Shown one piece after another: positions 23,431 to 34,467 of a stretch of 64,000 nucleotides of DNA (position 1 is its first letter; the number at the start of each line of letters is the position of its first letter). The translations under genes and the position numbers were made by a program. Location: positions 33,036 through 97,035 of the forward strand of contig JAKSZP010017422.1 in NCBI GenBank assembly GCA_022478985.1, in the 5' to 3' direction. Under the pieces are notes generated by a model. The model worked only from the letters and a program-made list of their open reading frames with translations, did not search any database and was not told the DNA's origin. Source of the stretch: Massospora cicadina. Its lineage: Eukaryota; Entomophthoromycota; Entomophthoromycetes; Entomophthorales; Entomophthoraceae.

Positions 23431-23589
23431 CCTTCAAAAACATATAAAACTTTAACTTGTTACATATAAAACTTTTTATTTTACTATGAAAATTAAAAAT
23501 CCGGCCTCGAGATGCACACGGACCCCCTCCCGTCCACCTATAGCCAAATTTTCAGAGCTCTACATGCTCTAATTTTGGCTGGGCATCGT

Positions 23590-23613
23590 GCACACACACA
23601 CACAAACACACAC
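23590..23613. repeat. (CA)n microsatellite
   Basis: An imperfect CA dinucleotide run with one CAAA interruption, inside insertion H. Confidence 0.85.
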
Positions 23614-25075
23614 ATTTGCTTTTATATATAGACCAGCATACAACACCATGTTCATTTTGTTCCTTTTTTGTTTCTGTCATGTATCAGAGATGGCGTTGTA
23701 TACGGATTTTAATTTTTTATGATTTTCTTACTTTTCCAATGCGCGAGGAAACTTCTCGAGGCCTAGACGAACGAAAAAAATGTCATCGAAATCAGTCAAT
23801 CTGTTCTCGAGATATCATCAAAAAAGCCGTTCCATACAAAATGTATGAGGATGAATTTTCTTCATAAATTTTTTTCGTGAATTTCTCCCATGTTTAAATA
23901 GTTATTCTGCTATTTGGGGCGGAGACAAATCCAACAAATCAAAGATCATAAAAATCGGTCCAGCCGTTCTTGAGTTATAAATGGTGTAACTAACCCGACT
24001 TTGTTTTATATATAGATTATTGGTAGAATTTAAAATGAATCATTTTATAAAATTGGAGAAGTGTTAATATATGAAAACAGTTAACCAGTCATTTACTCTA
24101 TAATTGATCTCCTCAATCAGGTCTTTTCTACAATAACAGGATGGTCTGATGCAAAATAAAGAATTATTAATGTTGAACAACAGTTAGCAGCCAGTCTTCT
24201 TTATAATTGATTCTAACCTCAATCAGGTAACCTCTTAAACCCCAGTGTTTTAACCCTCACTTTAAGGTATTGGAGACATAAGCCTATGTCTGTCATGGCT
24301 ACCTGCCATATAAGGACCTTGGTCAGCATTGCTGATTAATTCCTTAAACATGTATCAATCCCAGGATGGGTGAGACCTTAATAAGATTTTACTACCCTTG
24401 AGCCTATCTTATCAAACTTAAATCTGCCTATTAATAAAATTATTATGGAATCTATAGGGGAATTTGGTGCCCAATTCCTTGGTTGGCACCTCAGCCATGA
24501 AATGGCAGCTGTTGCTGTTAAATTTCCCTACAAAGTCTCTTTCAGCAATAGTCTTTTCTATTTGGCTAAGGATTCCTCTATTGATATACCAGAGACCTGA
24601 AAATGGAATGAGCCAGAAAACATGTCCCTAACATCTCTGTTTGATCACAGCAAACCAACCACATTTGGCAAGTGACCTGCTTAGATAATGGGACTTTTTA
24701 CCCATTAGAGCAGGTCATGAACCAACTGATAGATTTGCTAGTTGCAGGTAATATCACTCGCCTCACAACTACTAATTAAATTCACAATCAGTTGATGATG
24801 AAACCTGACCAATCTCAATTGGTGCACCTAATAGTCAATCAACAAAAATCTAGCAGTTGCCTCAATTTAATGGCAACTCTACCCAACGAGATCTTAAGCA
24901 TTCACATGGATCAATCATAATGGATCCAAACCTGGCAAATTACCCAAAAACCCACAGATATTATTAAGCTCAAATTGAAATCAACCAATATCTGATTCTT
25001 TTTCCAGTGGGACTTATCCCCTTGCAAACTAGCAGACAACCTAGGAATCTGGAAAGGTGGGCAAAAAACCCAACA

Positions 25076-25171
25076 GCAACTAAACCAATTAAAAACTACA
25101 GGCCTCCTGTACTGTAGGCCTTAATGTATATATAAGTTTCCCAAAAACCTAGATACTACTGCTATACTGGT
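25076..25171. other. Older host sequence between E2 and E4
   Basis: The first five bases are the right E2 target duplication (gcaac) and the last five (ctggt, 25167-25171) the left E4 duplication. The 80 bp between contain a short hairpin-like CTACAGG/CCTGTA…CTGTAGG. No coding motif. Confidence 0.7.
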
Positions 25172-27741
25172 TGTCAGATATACTAATATAGGACAAGATG
25201 TGAAGAATATTGACCATTTGACTCCCTCAGCCTATTTAATGCCTAGACCTAAGAGGGAGTAAAATGGATCATCTCAATAAGTTGTCTGGAAAAATTGACA
25301 GGTGGCACTGCTTAAAATAACTAGAAAAATTCTGAAGGATCAAACTGATGCTAGGATGACACAAGATAAATTCCAACCTAATCAAAATGGTGGATCATCA
25401 GTAGGTCAAGTGATGTCAAGACTGGGCTCCCAAGGACCAGCCCGCCACCAGCCCTACACCACTCGCCCCCATATGTGGCTGTACCAACTCTGATTGGTCC
25501 TGTCAAAATGGATGGCCTTGCCAGGCACACCATGCTGAGGTGTGGTGCACCAGCCTCTGTCACCTTGGACCTCCAGGCAGAGGTGCCTCCCAAGACCTCT
25601 ATTTGCTCACGGGGCCAACAGGCTGAGGTGCAGCCAACTGACCTCTGTCACCTTGGGCCACTCTGGCTTCCCCTCTAGCCAGGGCAAGACCTCTTCAAAA
25701 GTGGCCCAGCGCATCCACCCCCTTTCCCTGATGGACTGTTATCTGCTCCCCAAAACTTTCTTCAGATAAAATTAAATTTAAATAAAATGGGTTCTAGCAA
25801 AAAGCAGCTTTTATTGGAAGTGTACTTGAGGTTAGAATAGAATTCCAAAGTGAGGGCCAATGGGGCTGACCTCACTTTGAAATACTTCCAAAAAGACTAA
25901 AAGAATTGTGTGTCATAAGGGGTGCAAAAGCCTCCAGAATTGATGGCTCCAGGCAACTTGGCGGTGAAATGTGGAAACCTCAGAACTTCAAACAATAAAA
26001 TGAATTATTTAAATTATTCTGCTACTAACCTGAATAAAAAAATCCTACTTGTATTAGTGGAATTGCAACTATCAACATACATAAATCCCATAATTCCCGA
26101 CTTATGGGATTCATGCATGATCATGAATTGTTAAACTACCCTTTACTAAAAATAGAAATACTGGCAGACTTGGACCTAAACTGGCAAAGTGGGTGTGCAG
26201 CGACCAACAAATTTTTTGACAGGGGACTTTTTTTGTGAGCATCTTATGGTTTTGACTGAAAATCCAGAGCCCACATATCAAATCAACAAGTTCTCTAAAG
26301 GTCTCCTGGCGGGCACAAGAGGCCATCAACCGCCAGAAGTCCAGCCCACCCCCCTAAGATCCCCATCCCCTTCATTGGAAGGCCCTACAAACCAATGAAA
26401 AGGACCAATGGCACGCAGCAATGCTTAGGACATTGACCACAGCCATCTTGCGGGCTGCCTGGTACCACAGCCCCCCCAAGGTAAGGTGACTTTGGAATTA
26501 TGTCAAGACTGGGCTCCCAAGGCCCAGCCAGCCACCAGCCCTACACCACTCGCCCCCATATGCGGCTGTACCAACTCCAATTGGTCCTGTCCAAATGGAT
26601 GGCCTTGCCAGGCACACCATGGCAAGGTGCGGTGCACCAGCCTCTGCCACCTCAGACCTCTGGGCAGAGGCGCCTCCCAAGACCTTTACCTGCTCACAGG
26701 GTCAACGGGCTGAGGTGCAGCCAACTGACCTCTGTCATCTTGGGCCACTCTGGCTTCCCCTCTAGCCAGGGCAAGACCTCTTCAAAAGGAGCCTGGTGCA
26801 TCCACCACCTTTTCCTGATGCACCGCCATCTGCTCCCCAAAACACACTTTGGATAAATCAAATTTAAATAAATTGGGTTTTAGAAAAAAGCGGCCTTTAT
26901 TGAAGTGGACTTGAGGTTAGAATAGAATTCCAAAGTGAGGGCCATTGGGGCTGACCTCACTTTGAAATACTTCCAAAAAGGCTAAAATAATTGTGTGTCA
27001 TAAGGGGTGCAAAAGCCTCCAGAATTGTTGGCATCCAGGTGACTTGGTGGCAAAATGAGGAAACCTTAGAATGACAAACAATAAAACGAATTATTTAAAC
27101 TATTCTGCTATTAATCCAAATAGGAAAATCCTACTCATATTAGTGGAATTGCAACTATTGACATACACAAATCCCGTAATTCCCAACTTATGGGATTTAT
27201 GTATGATCGTTGATTGTTACAAGTGACCCCTACTAGAAGTGGCGCTCAAGGCAGCAAATTAAGATAAACCTGAAAAAGGGTAAGAATCAAAAAGCTGATG
27301 AATGATCAACCTAAGTGACCCTCAGTCTCATCTGACTTAGGTATTTAACTCACCATTTTTTCCCTATCAAAATTATGAAAAAAGGCACTATAACATCTGT
27401 AATGCATCACCTGACTAAGAGCTTCCTCTCTGGATGTCGCCTTCATTACTAATCCTTATCTGTTGGGGTTTATATTGTTAATTTTGAGATATAAAACCCC
27501 CTCATTTATAATATAATAATGTTACATTGTAAATATATATCTCATTGTGGTACTTTAATTTATTAAGTTCATTTTTCTATACTTACCATATGACAGATAC
27601 TCTGGCTTATGGGATATAAGTGGTGACTTGGCACTATATTAAATAAAAAATATACTTGTCATGCAGCTAAGTCAGCTTCAAGTATGGACTGTTGGGCTTC
27701 TTGAGCGTATCAACATCAAGCTTAAGAATGGAATCCCTACA
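25172..27741 (+). repeat. E4 5' LTR, split by element T
   Basis: It starts TGTCAGATATAC and ends …CCCTACA. The parts 25172-25413 and 27227-27741 are LTR. It is homologous along its length to 33709-34467 and to the E5 LTR 61887-62639. The conserved phrase TATATATCTC with AAAACCCC near 27490-27545 is likely in the promoter or R region, but I cannot fix it. Confidence 0.92.
25414..27221 (-). mobile_element. T: non-coding TRIM-like LTR element
   Basis: Two direct repeats of 722 bp (25414-26135) and 721 bp (26501-27221), TGTCAAG…TTACA, surround only 365 bp. The exact duplication agtga (25409-25413, 27222-27226) proves insertion. On the - strand a purine-rich AGTAAAGGGTAG precedes the LTR at 26135, and TAATTCCAAAGTCACC follows the LTR at 26501 in primer-site position, so - is the likelier orientation. 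The LTRs are unusually G+C rich (25420-25740, 26500-26830), which produces long chance reading frames. The internal part has no gag or pol motif. It must have moved with another element's proteins. Confidence 0.88.
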
Positions 27742-27744
27742 GGA

Positions 27745-27763
27745 TGGTGCTCTCTACAGGGGG
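27745..27763 (+). promoter_or_regulatory. E4 primer binding site
   Basis: TGGTGCTCTCTACAGGGGG begins three bases after the 5' LTR. It starts with TGG and its complement reads as a tRNA 3' end with acceptor strand AG(A/T)GAGC. E5, E2 and W have related sites. Confidence 0.78.
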
Positions 27764-27849
27764 CTCAGCTGATGCTTAATGATACCTGAAACTGATTTAT
27801 TGCACCATGGAAGATACCTGATTCATAGTATCACCCGCTGGCTGCACAA

Positions 27850-29830
27850 AAGAAATGGTGAAGAAGATTTTATAATGGGAATTTCACCCTCATCACATTT
27901 AAAGAAGTTCAGGAAAATAAACGGAGATCCCCAAATATCATCATCTTGATTGGATATCCAATAAAGGAATTAAAAGAATTACTTTATGGAATCATCAACC
28001 CAGGAGAAAGAGGCAACTGTGAAAGTGCATTCGCCATGGATAAGACTCTCATGAATCTATATGAATCCAGTTATCTCTCATAGAATTATAATCAAGCGCA
28101 AATCTATCTCGCTATATCATGCAATTCATACACCATGCGCTCTATCATATCATGCATTTGTTAAGAGTCCATAATGAGGATCTCCACCATCATATAAATA
28201 CCTAAAGGGCCTTATTGATGGCTTCTAAGATATATAATTTGACATCACTAAGTATAAGAGATGTCCGCCATTTGATTAAAGTGAGCCTTTCCTGCATTAT
28301 TCAGCTCCATAATCAAATGGGGAATATTAATTCTGGTGTTATCAAGTAACTGGGGAAAGTTGTGAAGCTCCTTCGAAAAGACATTATGGATACAAACAAA
28401 ATTACCAAAAAATTGCTTGAAATCCTTGCTGAAGAGCTCTGATGACAGGATAGTGAAGCTTATGTAAAATGGTAGCTCGAGCTTCTACTTGCTATCACCA
28501 AGAGGAAGAACAGATCTCCATCCTTAAGGCCCGGCTAGAGAAAGCCCTATGGTGAATTGATGAGTTATAGGCCCATCATAACTTTGAGATTTATCAGTGT
28601 TGCAAAATATCATTTCTTGGGTGTCCAGGCCAGACAAGAGCTATCAAACTGTGTAACTCAGGTGACTACTCCTGCCATTTTTGAGCGACTTAACAAATTA
28701 GAGTGACTTGAGAGGCAAATCCCCCAGTTGGGAGGACATTAACCAAGTCTATCATCACCTCAATGAAGCTGAGAAATTCTGGAATAATCTCACAGAAGAG
28801 TTAAAAGCCAAGTAAAACAAACCTTTTCAGAGCACTGAGTGCAAGGAGATGATGGAGGACTTGAATAAGCGCATTGGAGTATTGGAGGATGAGAACAAAA
28901 TTTTGTAAACATACCTCTCATTTAATTAACACCAAATTCATGATATGGACATCCGCTTTAAGAACTTGGGAAACAATAAAGTTATTTTTTAAAGAAGAAT
29001 GAATTTCTGTATGTTACGCCAAGACTTACCCTGAGAAAATGAAGCAATACCTCAATCCTCTAGAGGACTAATAAGTGACTGGAACATCAAGTTAAACAGT
29101 GTGATGTTTAATCTGAGACTACTGAATCTGAATCTCACTGAGTACACATTATTAAAGGATTGAATGTCACTACCTTTAAGCCTACGTTCAAGGACAAGTT
29201 TACACCTAGCGAAGTGAGTATAACATCCTAAATGTCTTTGAAGCCACAATGGAAGGTACAGACAATCACTAAAAAGGTTAAGCATATTTTGTATTGGTTA
29301 AGACGTATGGCTCAAGAGGTTATAGTGCTTCATATGGACAATATGCATACCTAGAGAAGTTTAAAAGGTGCTTATCAAGGAATTTAGGTAAAAGCAGAGC
29401 CCAAATATGAAGAAACAGCCCATTATGAGAATTGCACTGTGTTGAAATTAAGCCCTTCCAAATTTGATTACCACTTTTATATAAACTCACAAACTTTGTT
29501 GACCTCAAAGATGCTAATTCTAGACAATGCCGTAGCCACCATCGTTGCAGGTTTACATATTAACCACAATTCAGCCATGCGCGTCACAAACATAAAATAA
29601 AGCTTCAATCTGTATTAGACATTATTGAAACCTGCTTTTTGTAGCTGACATAAAAAAGCAAGAGACCTCCTAAAAGGCCTCCATGAAACCTATAGTGTAT
29701 AGTGTGGAAGAAGCGAAGCCTAAGAAGTAGGAAAAACCAAGATGTAACTTCTGCAATAAGAACGGACATACTTAGGAATTTGTTTCAAGGAGAACACTGT
29801 CCTTGCTTAGCAGAGAAAAGAAAGGTTGGC
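27850..29830 (+). pseudogene. E4 gag
   Basis: The N-terminal part (…NPGERGNCESAFAMDK…, about 27990-28050) aligns with E1 gag. It is followed by helical remnants to about 28950 (…ERLNKLE…), a capsid remnant from about 29170 (TFKPTFKDKFTPSEV…, MAQEVIVLHMDNMH) and a zinc knuckle CNFCNKNGH at 29743-29769 whose last Cys is out of frame. Stops and frameshifts occur every few dozen codons. There is no Gly-X-Y tract between the helices, unlike E1. Confidence 0.75.
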
Positions 29831-30229
29831 TTATGGTCAGGTACCTCTAAAGCTGACCAGCCCAAAGTCTGAAAGAAGAATATTGCCAATCGCCCACCTT
29901 GCTTTCATTAAAAATGAACCCAATTATGACTTTGAAGGGGTCATGAGGACAAAGGTTATTACATTTTAGATTCACCCTCTGATATTACATTTCTGGACTG
30001 TTTGAATGCTGAACATATTGACAATGCTCAGTTTCCTGAAGGAACTTACCTTAGTCAGGTTTTAGGGACCCCAAGAATAAATTGATATAGCCAGCGATGC
30101 TGATTATTACCTTGTACTGTTGATCTATCTTATCTTGAGCATCCAAAGCCTGCTGGAAATCAAGAATAAGTATCCCAAGTCTGCCTGAAATCTCAATGCA
30201 ATGTTCCGCCTCAATGAGGTGTTAGCCCT

Positions 30230-30802
30230 TCCACCAAAGTTCTGAGGAACCATCACCAAAGTGGAAGTGGTAATTTAAATGGTCTGGATTTTGGCTATCT
30301 TGGATATAGGATCACCTATCAACTTTGTGTCATTTTGACTAATCAAGAAGATCAAGCTCGCCACAGACCTTAAATGTACTCAATTTTACAGTATTCCAGT
30401 CCAAACAACACCAAAGCAATAGATGCGTACTCATCTCTGCCAATCTAAGTTGGCAAATTAGTATTTTCAGCTCCTGTCGTTGCCCTTAACAACAGACAAT
30501 ATGATATTCTCATTGGGAGGTTATTTATGATTGAGTATGAATGAGTTATCAAAATAAAAAAAGGATATTTATCACTCATCAACTATGAAGTTCCCAATGT
30601 CTTGGATACTAAAGATTCCAGCAAGATGGATTACTCTTGTCTGGTCAAGTATCCTGTTTCTGCTTTATCTTTGCGATATTCTACCTCTGGAAGAAGCACA
30701 AAAAAGCTACCCACCTCACTAGATGCAGCAGAGGGCATACTGTTTTATGCTACCAATAAGATAAAAATTGAACCAGAAGAACATATAGTGGTTCCCCACT
30801 AA
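30230..30802 (+). pseudogene. E4 aspartic protease region
   Basis: The reading includes AILDIGSPINFVSF at about 30290-30330, the retropepsin active-site segment with Asp-Ile-Gly where Asp-Thr-Gly is expected (30303-30311; ACA to ATA would suffice). An open segment 30602-30802 continues towards RT. The spacing to the zinc knuckle fits E1. Between 29830 and 30230 only degraded coding sequence is seen. Confidence 0.7.
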
Positions 30803-31099
30803 CTTAACACTGCGTATACCCCCAAACAGCTTTATACAATTACTAGTGTCGATGGAGTAAGTAGGCTTGAACCAAGAGTTTTTATAGGAGTCCTCAATCC
30901 AGCCTATCAGCAGCCTATTGAGCTATTACTTAGGAACTTAAACAACAGTGATATACCAATCAAGAAGTGTCAAGATTTTGTAAAACTCAATTACTTCCCA
31001 TTGATAAAATTAACAAGGCGTATTTTTTGGTTTCACCTTGATTTTGGCCTACCCGCTGACAATTTAATATGTGCTATCCCTCAAGTCCATATATCTGAT

Positions 31100-32350
31100 A
31101 AGTAAAACAGGAGGGACTTGAGAAAGAGCATCAACTACTTGAAGATTATCAGGATGCGTTCTCCACATCAGATGTCAACTATGGTCACATGAAAGACTGG
31201 ACACATAATATTAAAGTAAAAGATTCAACCCCTATCAGATCAAAGCTATATAGGAAGTCAAAGGTAAAATGAGCAATACATAAAGACTGAGTTCAATAAA
31301 TTATTGGATGCTGGCTTTTTTGTGCCCTAGCAGAGTCCATGGTCATCCTCGATGTTATTAATAAAAAGAAGAAAGGTGGTCACAGAATAGTAATGGATTA
31401 CAGGAAGTAAACTGCTTCACTAAGAAGGATAGCTATCTGATTTCAAGGATTGACGATGCCTTGGCCTGATTTTCTGGCTCAAATTTCTTCTCTGGATTAG
31501 ACCTTGCCAGCGGTTATTGGCAGATGGATTGTTGCCTGAAGACCAAGAAAATGCCCGTTGATAAGCATGGAAGGACTATTTAACCTACCCGGCTCCCACA
31601 GGGTATGCAATGCTCCCACCTTATTTCTACAAATGATGGGTTAATCAAGCAAGACTTAAACTTAGCAGTGTGATCATATATCTATATGACATAACAGTGT
31701 TTTCTAAAACATTTATTGATTATCTATACCACCTCATTTCAGTGTTCCAACAGCTGAGAAAGAATCAAAACTAAATTAAAGCCAGCGAAGTATATCTTTT
31801 TCCAGAAGGATTTAGAATTTCTAGGACATGTCATATTGTGGGAAGGAATTCAACTCTTGTATGATAAGGTTGAAGCAATCTCCAAGATTCATAGGCCAGA
31901 TAGTCTTCAAGACATACAGGTATTCTTAGGAATGATGGGTTTACCATCAATTTATCCCAAGCTTTGCTTAACTCACTGAACCTCTTGTCTGACTAATTGC
32001 CAAAGTACCCCTTTTTATGAGGAGTAGAGCAACGTACTGCATTTGAGCCAATGAGGAGTTTGCTGAAGAGATGACCAACCTTGAAACATCCAGACTATTG
32101 GAAGTCGTCCATCCTGTTCACTGACGCCTCTGACTTAGCTTTAGGCGCCATCCTTACTCAACTAGATGAGAATGTCATTGACCAACTGGTGTCATATTAT
32201 AACAAAATGCTTTCTAAAGCCAAGCAAAATTATAGCATGCAGAGAAAAAGTGCTTAGCTGTTCTCCTGGCGGTAAAACGTTTCTGGCCCTTCTTGTACAT
32301 TATAAAATTTACAGTTGTGACAGACCACGCCTCCCAAGAGGCTGCAAAAC
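31100..32350 (+). pseudogene. E4 reverse transcriptase and RNase H
   Basis: The RT lead-in reads DVNYGHMKDWTHNIKVKDST (about 31160-31220), followed by LLDAGFF, GGHRIVMDYRK (31375-31407), …LASGYW… near 31505, and YLYD in place of YLDD at about 31678-31690. FLGMMG near 31925 and then RNase H: FTDASDLALGAILTQLDE (about 32118-32172) and YYNKMLSKAKQNYS (about 32195-32235). RNase H fades after 32350. Numerous frameshifts and stops; no activity is expected. Confidence 0.85.
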
Positions 32351-32689
32351 ATGAAAGATATGACATAAAAACTAACCAGATGGGATCTCAAGCTTCAGCA
32401 TATGACATGAAGATTGTCCACCAAGCTGTTATGTAACTGATGAATATAGATAGACTGACTTAACTACCTCTATATCTTGACATAGCGAAGCTGAATGGTT
32501 ACACGACCTATCTATGGGCCAGGCACTTGGGAGTATGAAGATGAACCAGTTCAGAAGATTTTAAACGTCATGCTTAAAATAAAAAATTTCTTTAGGGAAT
32601 TATTTACAAGGAAGGAAAAATTGACTGCCTATCTTACTTGCAACCTTCATAATGGGTAACATTTATATTGGAAGCCCACGATTCCTTTG

Positions 32690-33665
32690 GCGATGGATGA
32701 GTCAGAAAATTTACAAATGGATTTAAGATTGCTACTATTAATTAGGAATACTGGACTCTATAATTGAAGTCTTAGACGCTTGCATCACTTGTGAAAGTAG
32801 ACGTCTCATAAGGACAAATACAAGTATTAGCCTGTAACCCCTCAGCCGTCATTTCATACCGCCAGTTTAGAAGTCATATGTCCATCTTTTGAATCCAAAG
32901 GAGGAAATCTATACATCCTATTAGGAAACATCTATTTTTGAAGTGGGTTAAAGCAATCACTATTCCTACGCAGACATCTAAAGCTACTGCTAACTATTTT
33001 ATCAGAACATACTTACTAGCCACGGCTGCCACAGGTTCTACTATGCGATAATGGGAAGAACTTTACTTCAAGAGTTGTGAGAATCTAAGCAACAAGAATG
33101 GAAGCTAAACAGCTATTATAAGCGCCTTACAACCTACCAGATAATGGTAATTTAGAAAGAGCAGTGGGACGTTGGTCTCAATATCAAGCAAGATGGCCAC
33201 TACTCAAACCATTGCACGGGGACAAATATCTCCCAATTGCATTGATGGCTTATCAGATAAGTTTTCATCAAATTATCAAAATGTCTACCTTCAAATCCTT
33301 ATATGGAAGAGAAACTGGAGTCCCAGCCTTATTAGCTTGTGAAGTTATCACTGGTAATACAAAGGAGCATGAGATAGTACTAAGAATATTAGCTCAGACG
33401 ATAATAGAACTTCAGTTAGAGGCAATGATGAATTTAGCCAAGTAAGTTACAAGAGAAGGTCAAGCAGCAAATGCTACTCGCCAACATTTACCCACCTTTG
33501 AGATTTCAGACTTAATACTATATTATCACAACCAAATAGCGCCCCAAGGAGGTAAATTAGATTCCATCTGGGATGGACAAAATGCTATCATGCACAAAAG
33601 GGGAGACGAATAATCAATTAAGTCTTTTATAGATTAGAATAGTGATCAACTATGTTCATAGCTGA
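32690..33665 (+). pseudogene. E4 integrase
   Basis: A weak zinc-finger region at 32760-32860 (…CITCES…) leads to the core: WVKAITIPTQTSKATANYF (about 32945-33000), CDNGKNFTSRVV with the second Asp (33044-33080) and GNLERAVGRW with the catalytic Glu at 33155-33157. An open segment 33164-33445 continues to …ELQLEAMMNLAK, then a C-terminal …SDLILYYHNQIAP… near 33505-33545. The first Asp region is too decayed to see. Confidence 0.85.
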
Positions 33666-33708
33666 TCTTGCGTTGGTACTCACACACCAATATCCTTGAA
33701 AAAGGTTA

Positions 33709-34467
33709 TATCAGGTATACTGATATTTTACATGATGATCATATTATTGACCATTTAATTCCTCAGCTGAATTAACACTTAGACACAAGAAGGGGGTAAA
33801 AGGGAACACCTCAATAAGTTGTCTGGAGAAATTGATAGGTGGCACTGCTCAAACTGACTCTAGGAAAATTCTGAATGTTCAACCTGAGGGTAAGATTCCC
33901 CAAGATAGACTCCTACCTAATTGAAATGATGGATCATAAGTAGATCAGGTGACCAATATTAGAAGTAGCACTTGAGGCAGCATGTTAAGATAAGCCTGAA
34001 AAAGGGTAAGAATTAAGAAGTTTCTTAATGATCAACCTAAGTGACCCCAGTTACATCTGACTTGGGTATCCAACTCACTATTTTTTCCTTATCAAAATTG
34101 AGATGTTAAGGCATTATAACATCTAGAATGCATCACCTGACTAAGAGCTTCCACTCTAGATGTCACCCTTCATTAATAATAATTTTTATCTGTTGGGGTT
34201 TATGTATTTATTTGTGACATATAAAACCCCTAATTTACATCATAATAAAGTAACGTCATTAATTATATATCTCGTTTTGGTAGTTGACTTCAATAAGTCC
34301 ATTCATCATACTTACCTTAGGAAGAATACTTTAGCTGATGGGACATATGAGGTGACTTGGAACCCTTTTAGATAAAAAATAACCATTTTATGACTCAGTT
34401 GGCTTCAAGTATAGACTTTCAGGCTTCTTGGGAATAGCATCATTGAGCTTAAAATGGAAGCCCTACA
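33709..34467 (+). repeat. E4 3' LTR
   Basis: This 759-bp copy begins TATCAGG (TG to TA) and ends CCCTACA, followed by the target duplication ctggt. A purine run GAAAAAGG directly before it (33698-33705) is the likely polypurine tract. Confidence 0.92.

Larger units (their letters stand above)
22202..24015. mobile_element. H: 1.8-kb insertion of unclassified type in the E2 LTR
   Basis: The left LTR gives the empty site ATATATTATTGATA; here ATTA stands on both sides (22198-22201, 24016-24019). The insert begins GCGGAGTTACCCGTGCTTCA and ends …GTAACTAACCCGACTTTG…TATATATAG. The ends share the phrases GTTACCCG and CTAACCCG as direct near-repeats, not as an inverted repeat, so it does not look like a DNA transposon with terminal inverted repeats, nor is there a helitron CTRR end. 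It holds a degenerate ~50-bp repeat and a (CA)n run and no coding region. It could be a truncated non-LTR element or a foldback-less non-autonomous one. Confidence 0.75.
12421..25075 (-). mobile_element. E2: large - strand Ty3/Gypsy-type LTR retrotransposon with an antisense ORF
   Basis: LTRs at 12421-14463 and 21733-25075 begin TGTT/TATT and end CCCAACG/CCCAACA on the + strand. Exact flanking 5-mers gcaac (12416-12420, 25076-25080) are the target duplication. After subtracting later insertions the LTRs are 1524 and 1525 bp, which confirms the reconstruction. The internal region is on the - strand: gag (from 21710), PR, RT, RNase H, IN (to about 16600). A separate ORF on the + strand follows before the 3' LTR. 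Catalytic residues are lost in PR (NTG), RT (YLDN) and IN. Net length is about 10.3 kb. Confidence 0.95.
21733..25075 (-). repeat. E2 5' LTR (right copy), split by insertion H
   Basis: It matches 12421-14463. The parts 21733-22201 and 24016-25075 are LTR; 22202-24015 is insertion H. It ends CCCAACA next to the target duplication gcaac. For the - strand element this is the upstream LTR. Confidence 0.92.
25172..34467 (+). mobile_element. E4: Ty3/Gypsy-type LTR retrotransposon with a nested non-coding element
   Basis: LTRs 25172-27741 and 33709-34467 flank a + strand gag, PR, RT, RNase H, IN. Exact 5-mers ctggt (25167-25171, 34468-34472) are the target duplication. Without the nested element T the 5' LTR is 757 bp against 759 bp for the 3' LTR. 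The internal region is far more decayed than that of E1. A second copy of this family, E5, begins at 61887. Net length is about 7.5 kb. Confidence 0.95.

Noticed and set aside
22202..24015. Horizontal transfer of H from an arthropod host
   Set aside because: The end phrases reminded me of widespread arthropod repeats, but I cannot compare sequences here, and similar ends may be common to many eukaryotic elements.
25475..26856. Several long overlapping ORFs on both strands
   Set aside because: They lie in the G+C-rich LTRs of T, where stop codons are rare in all frames, and they recur because the LTR is duplicated.
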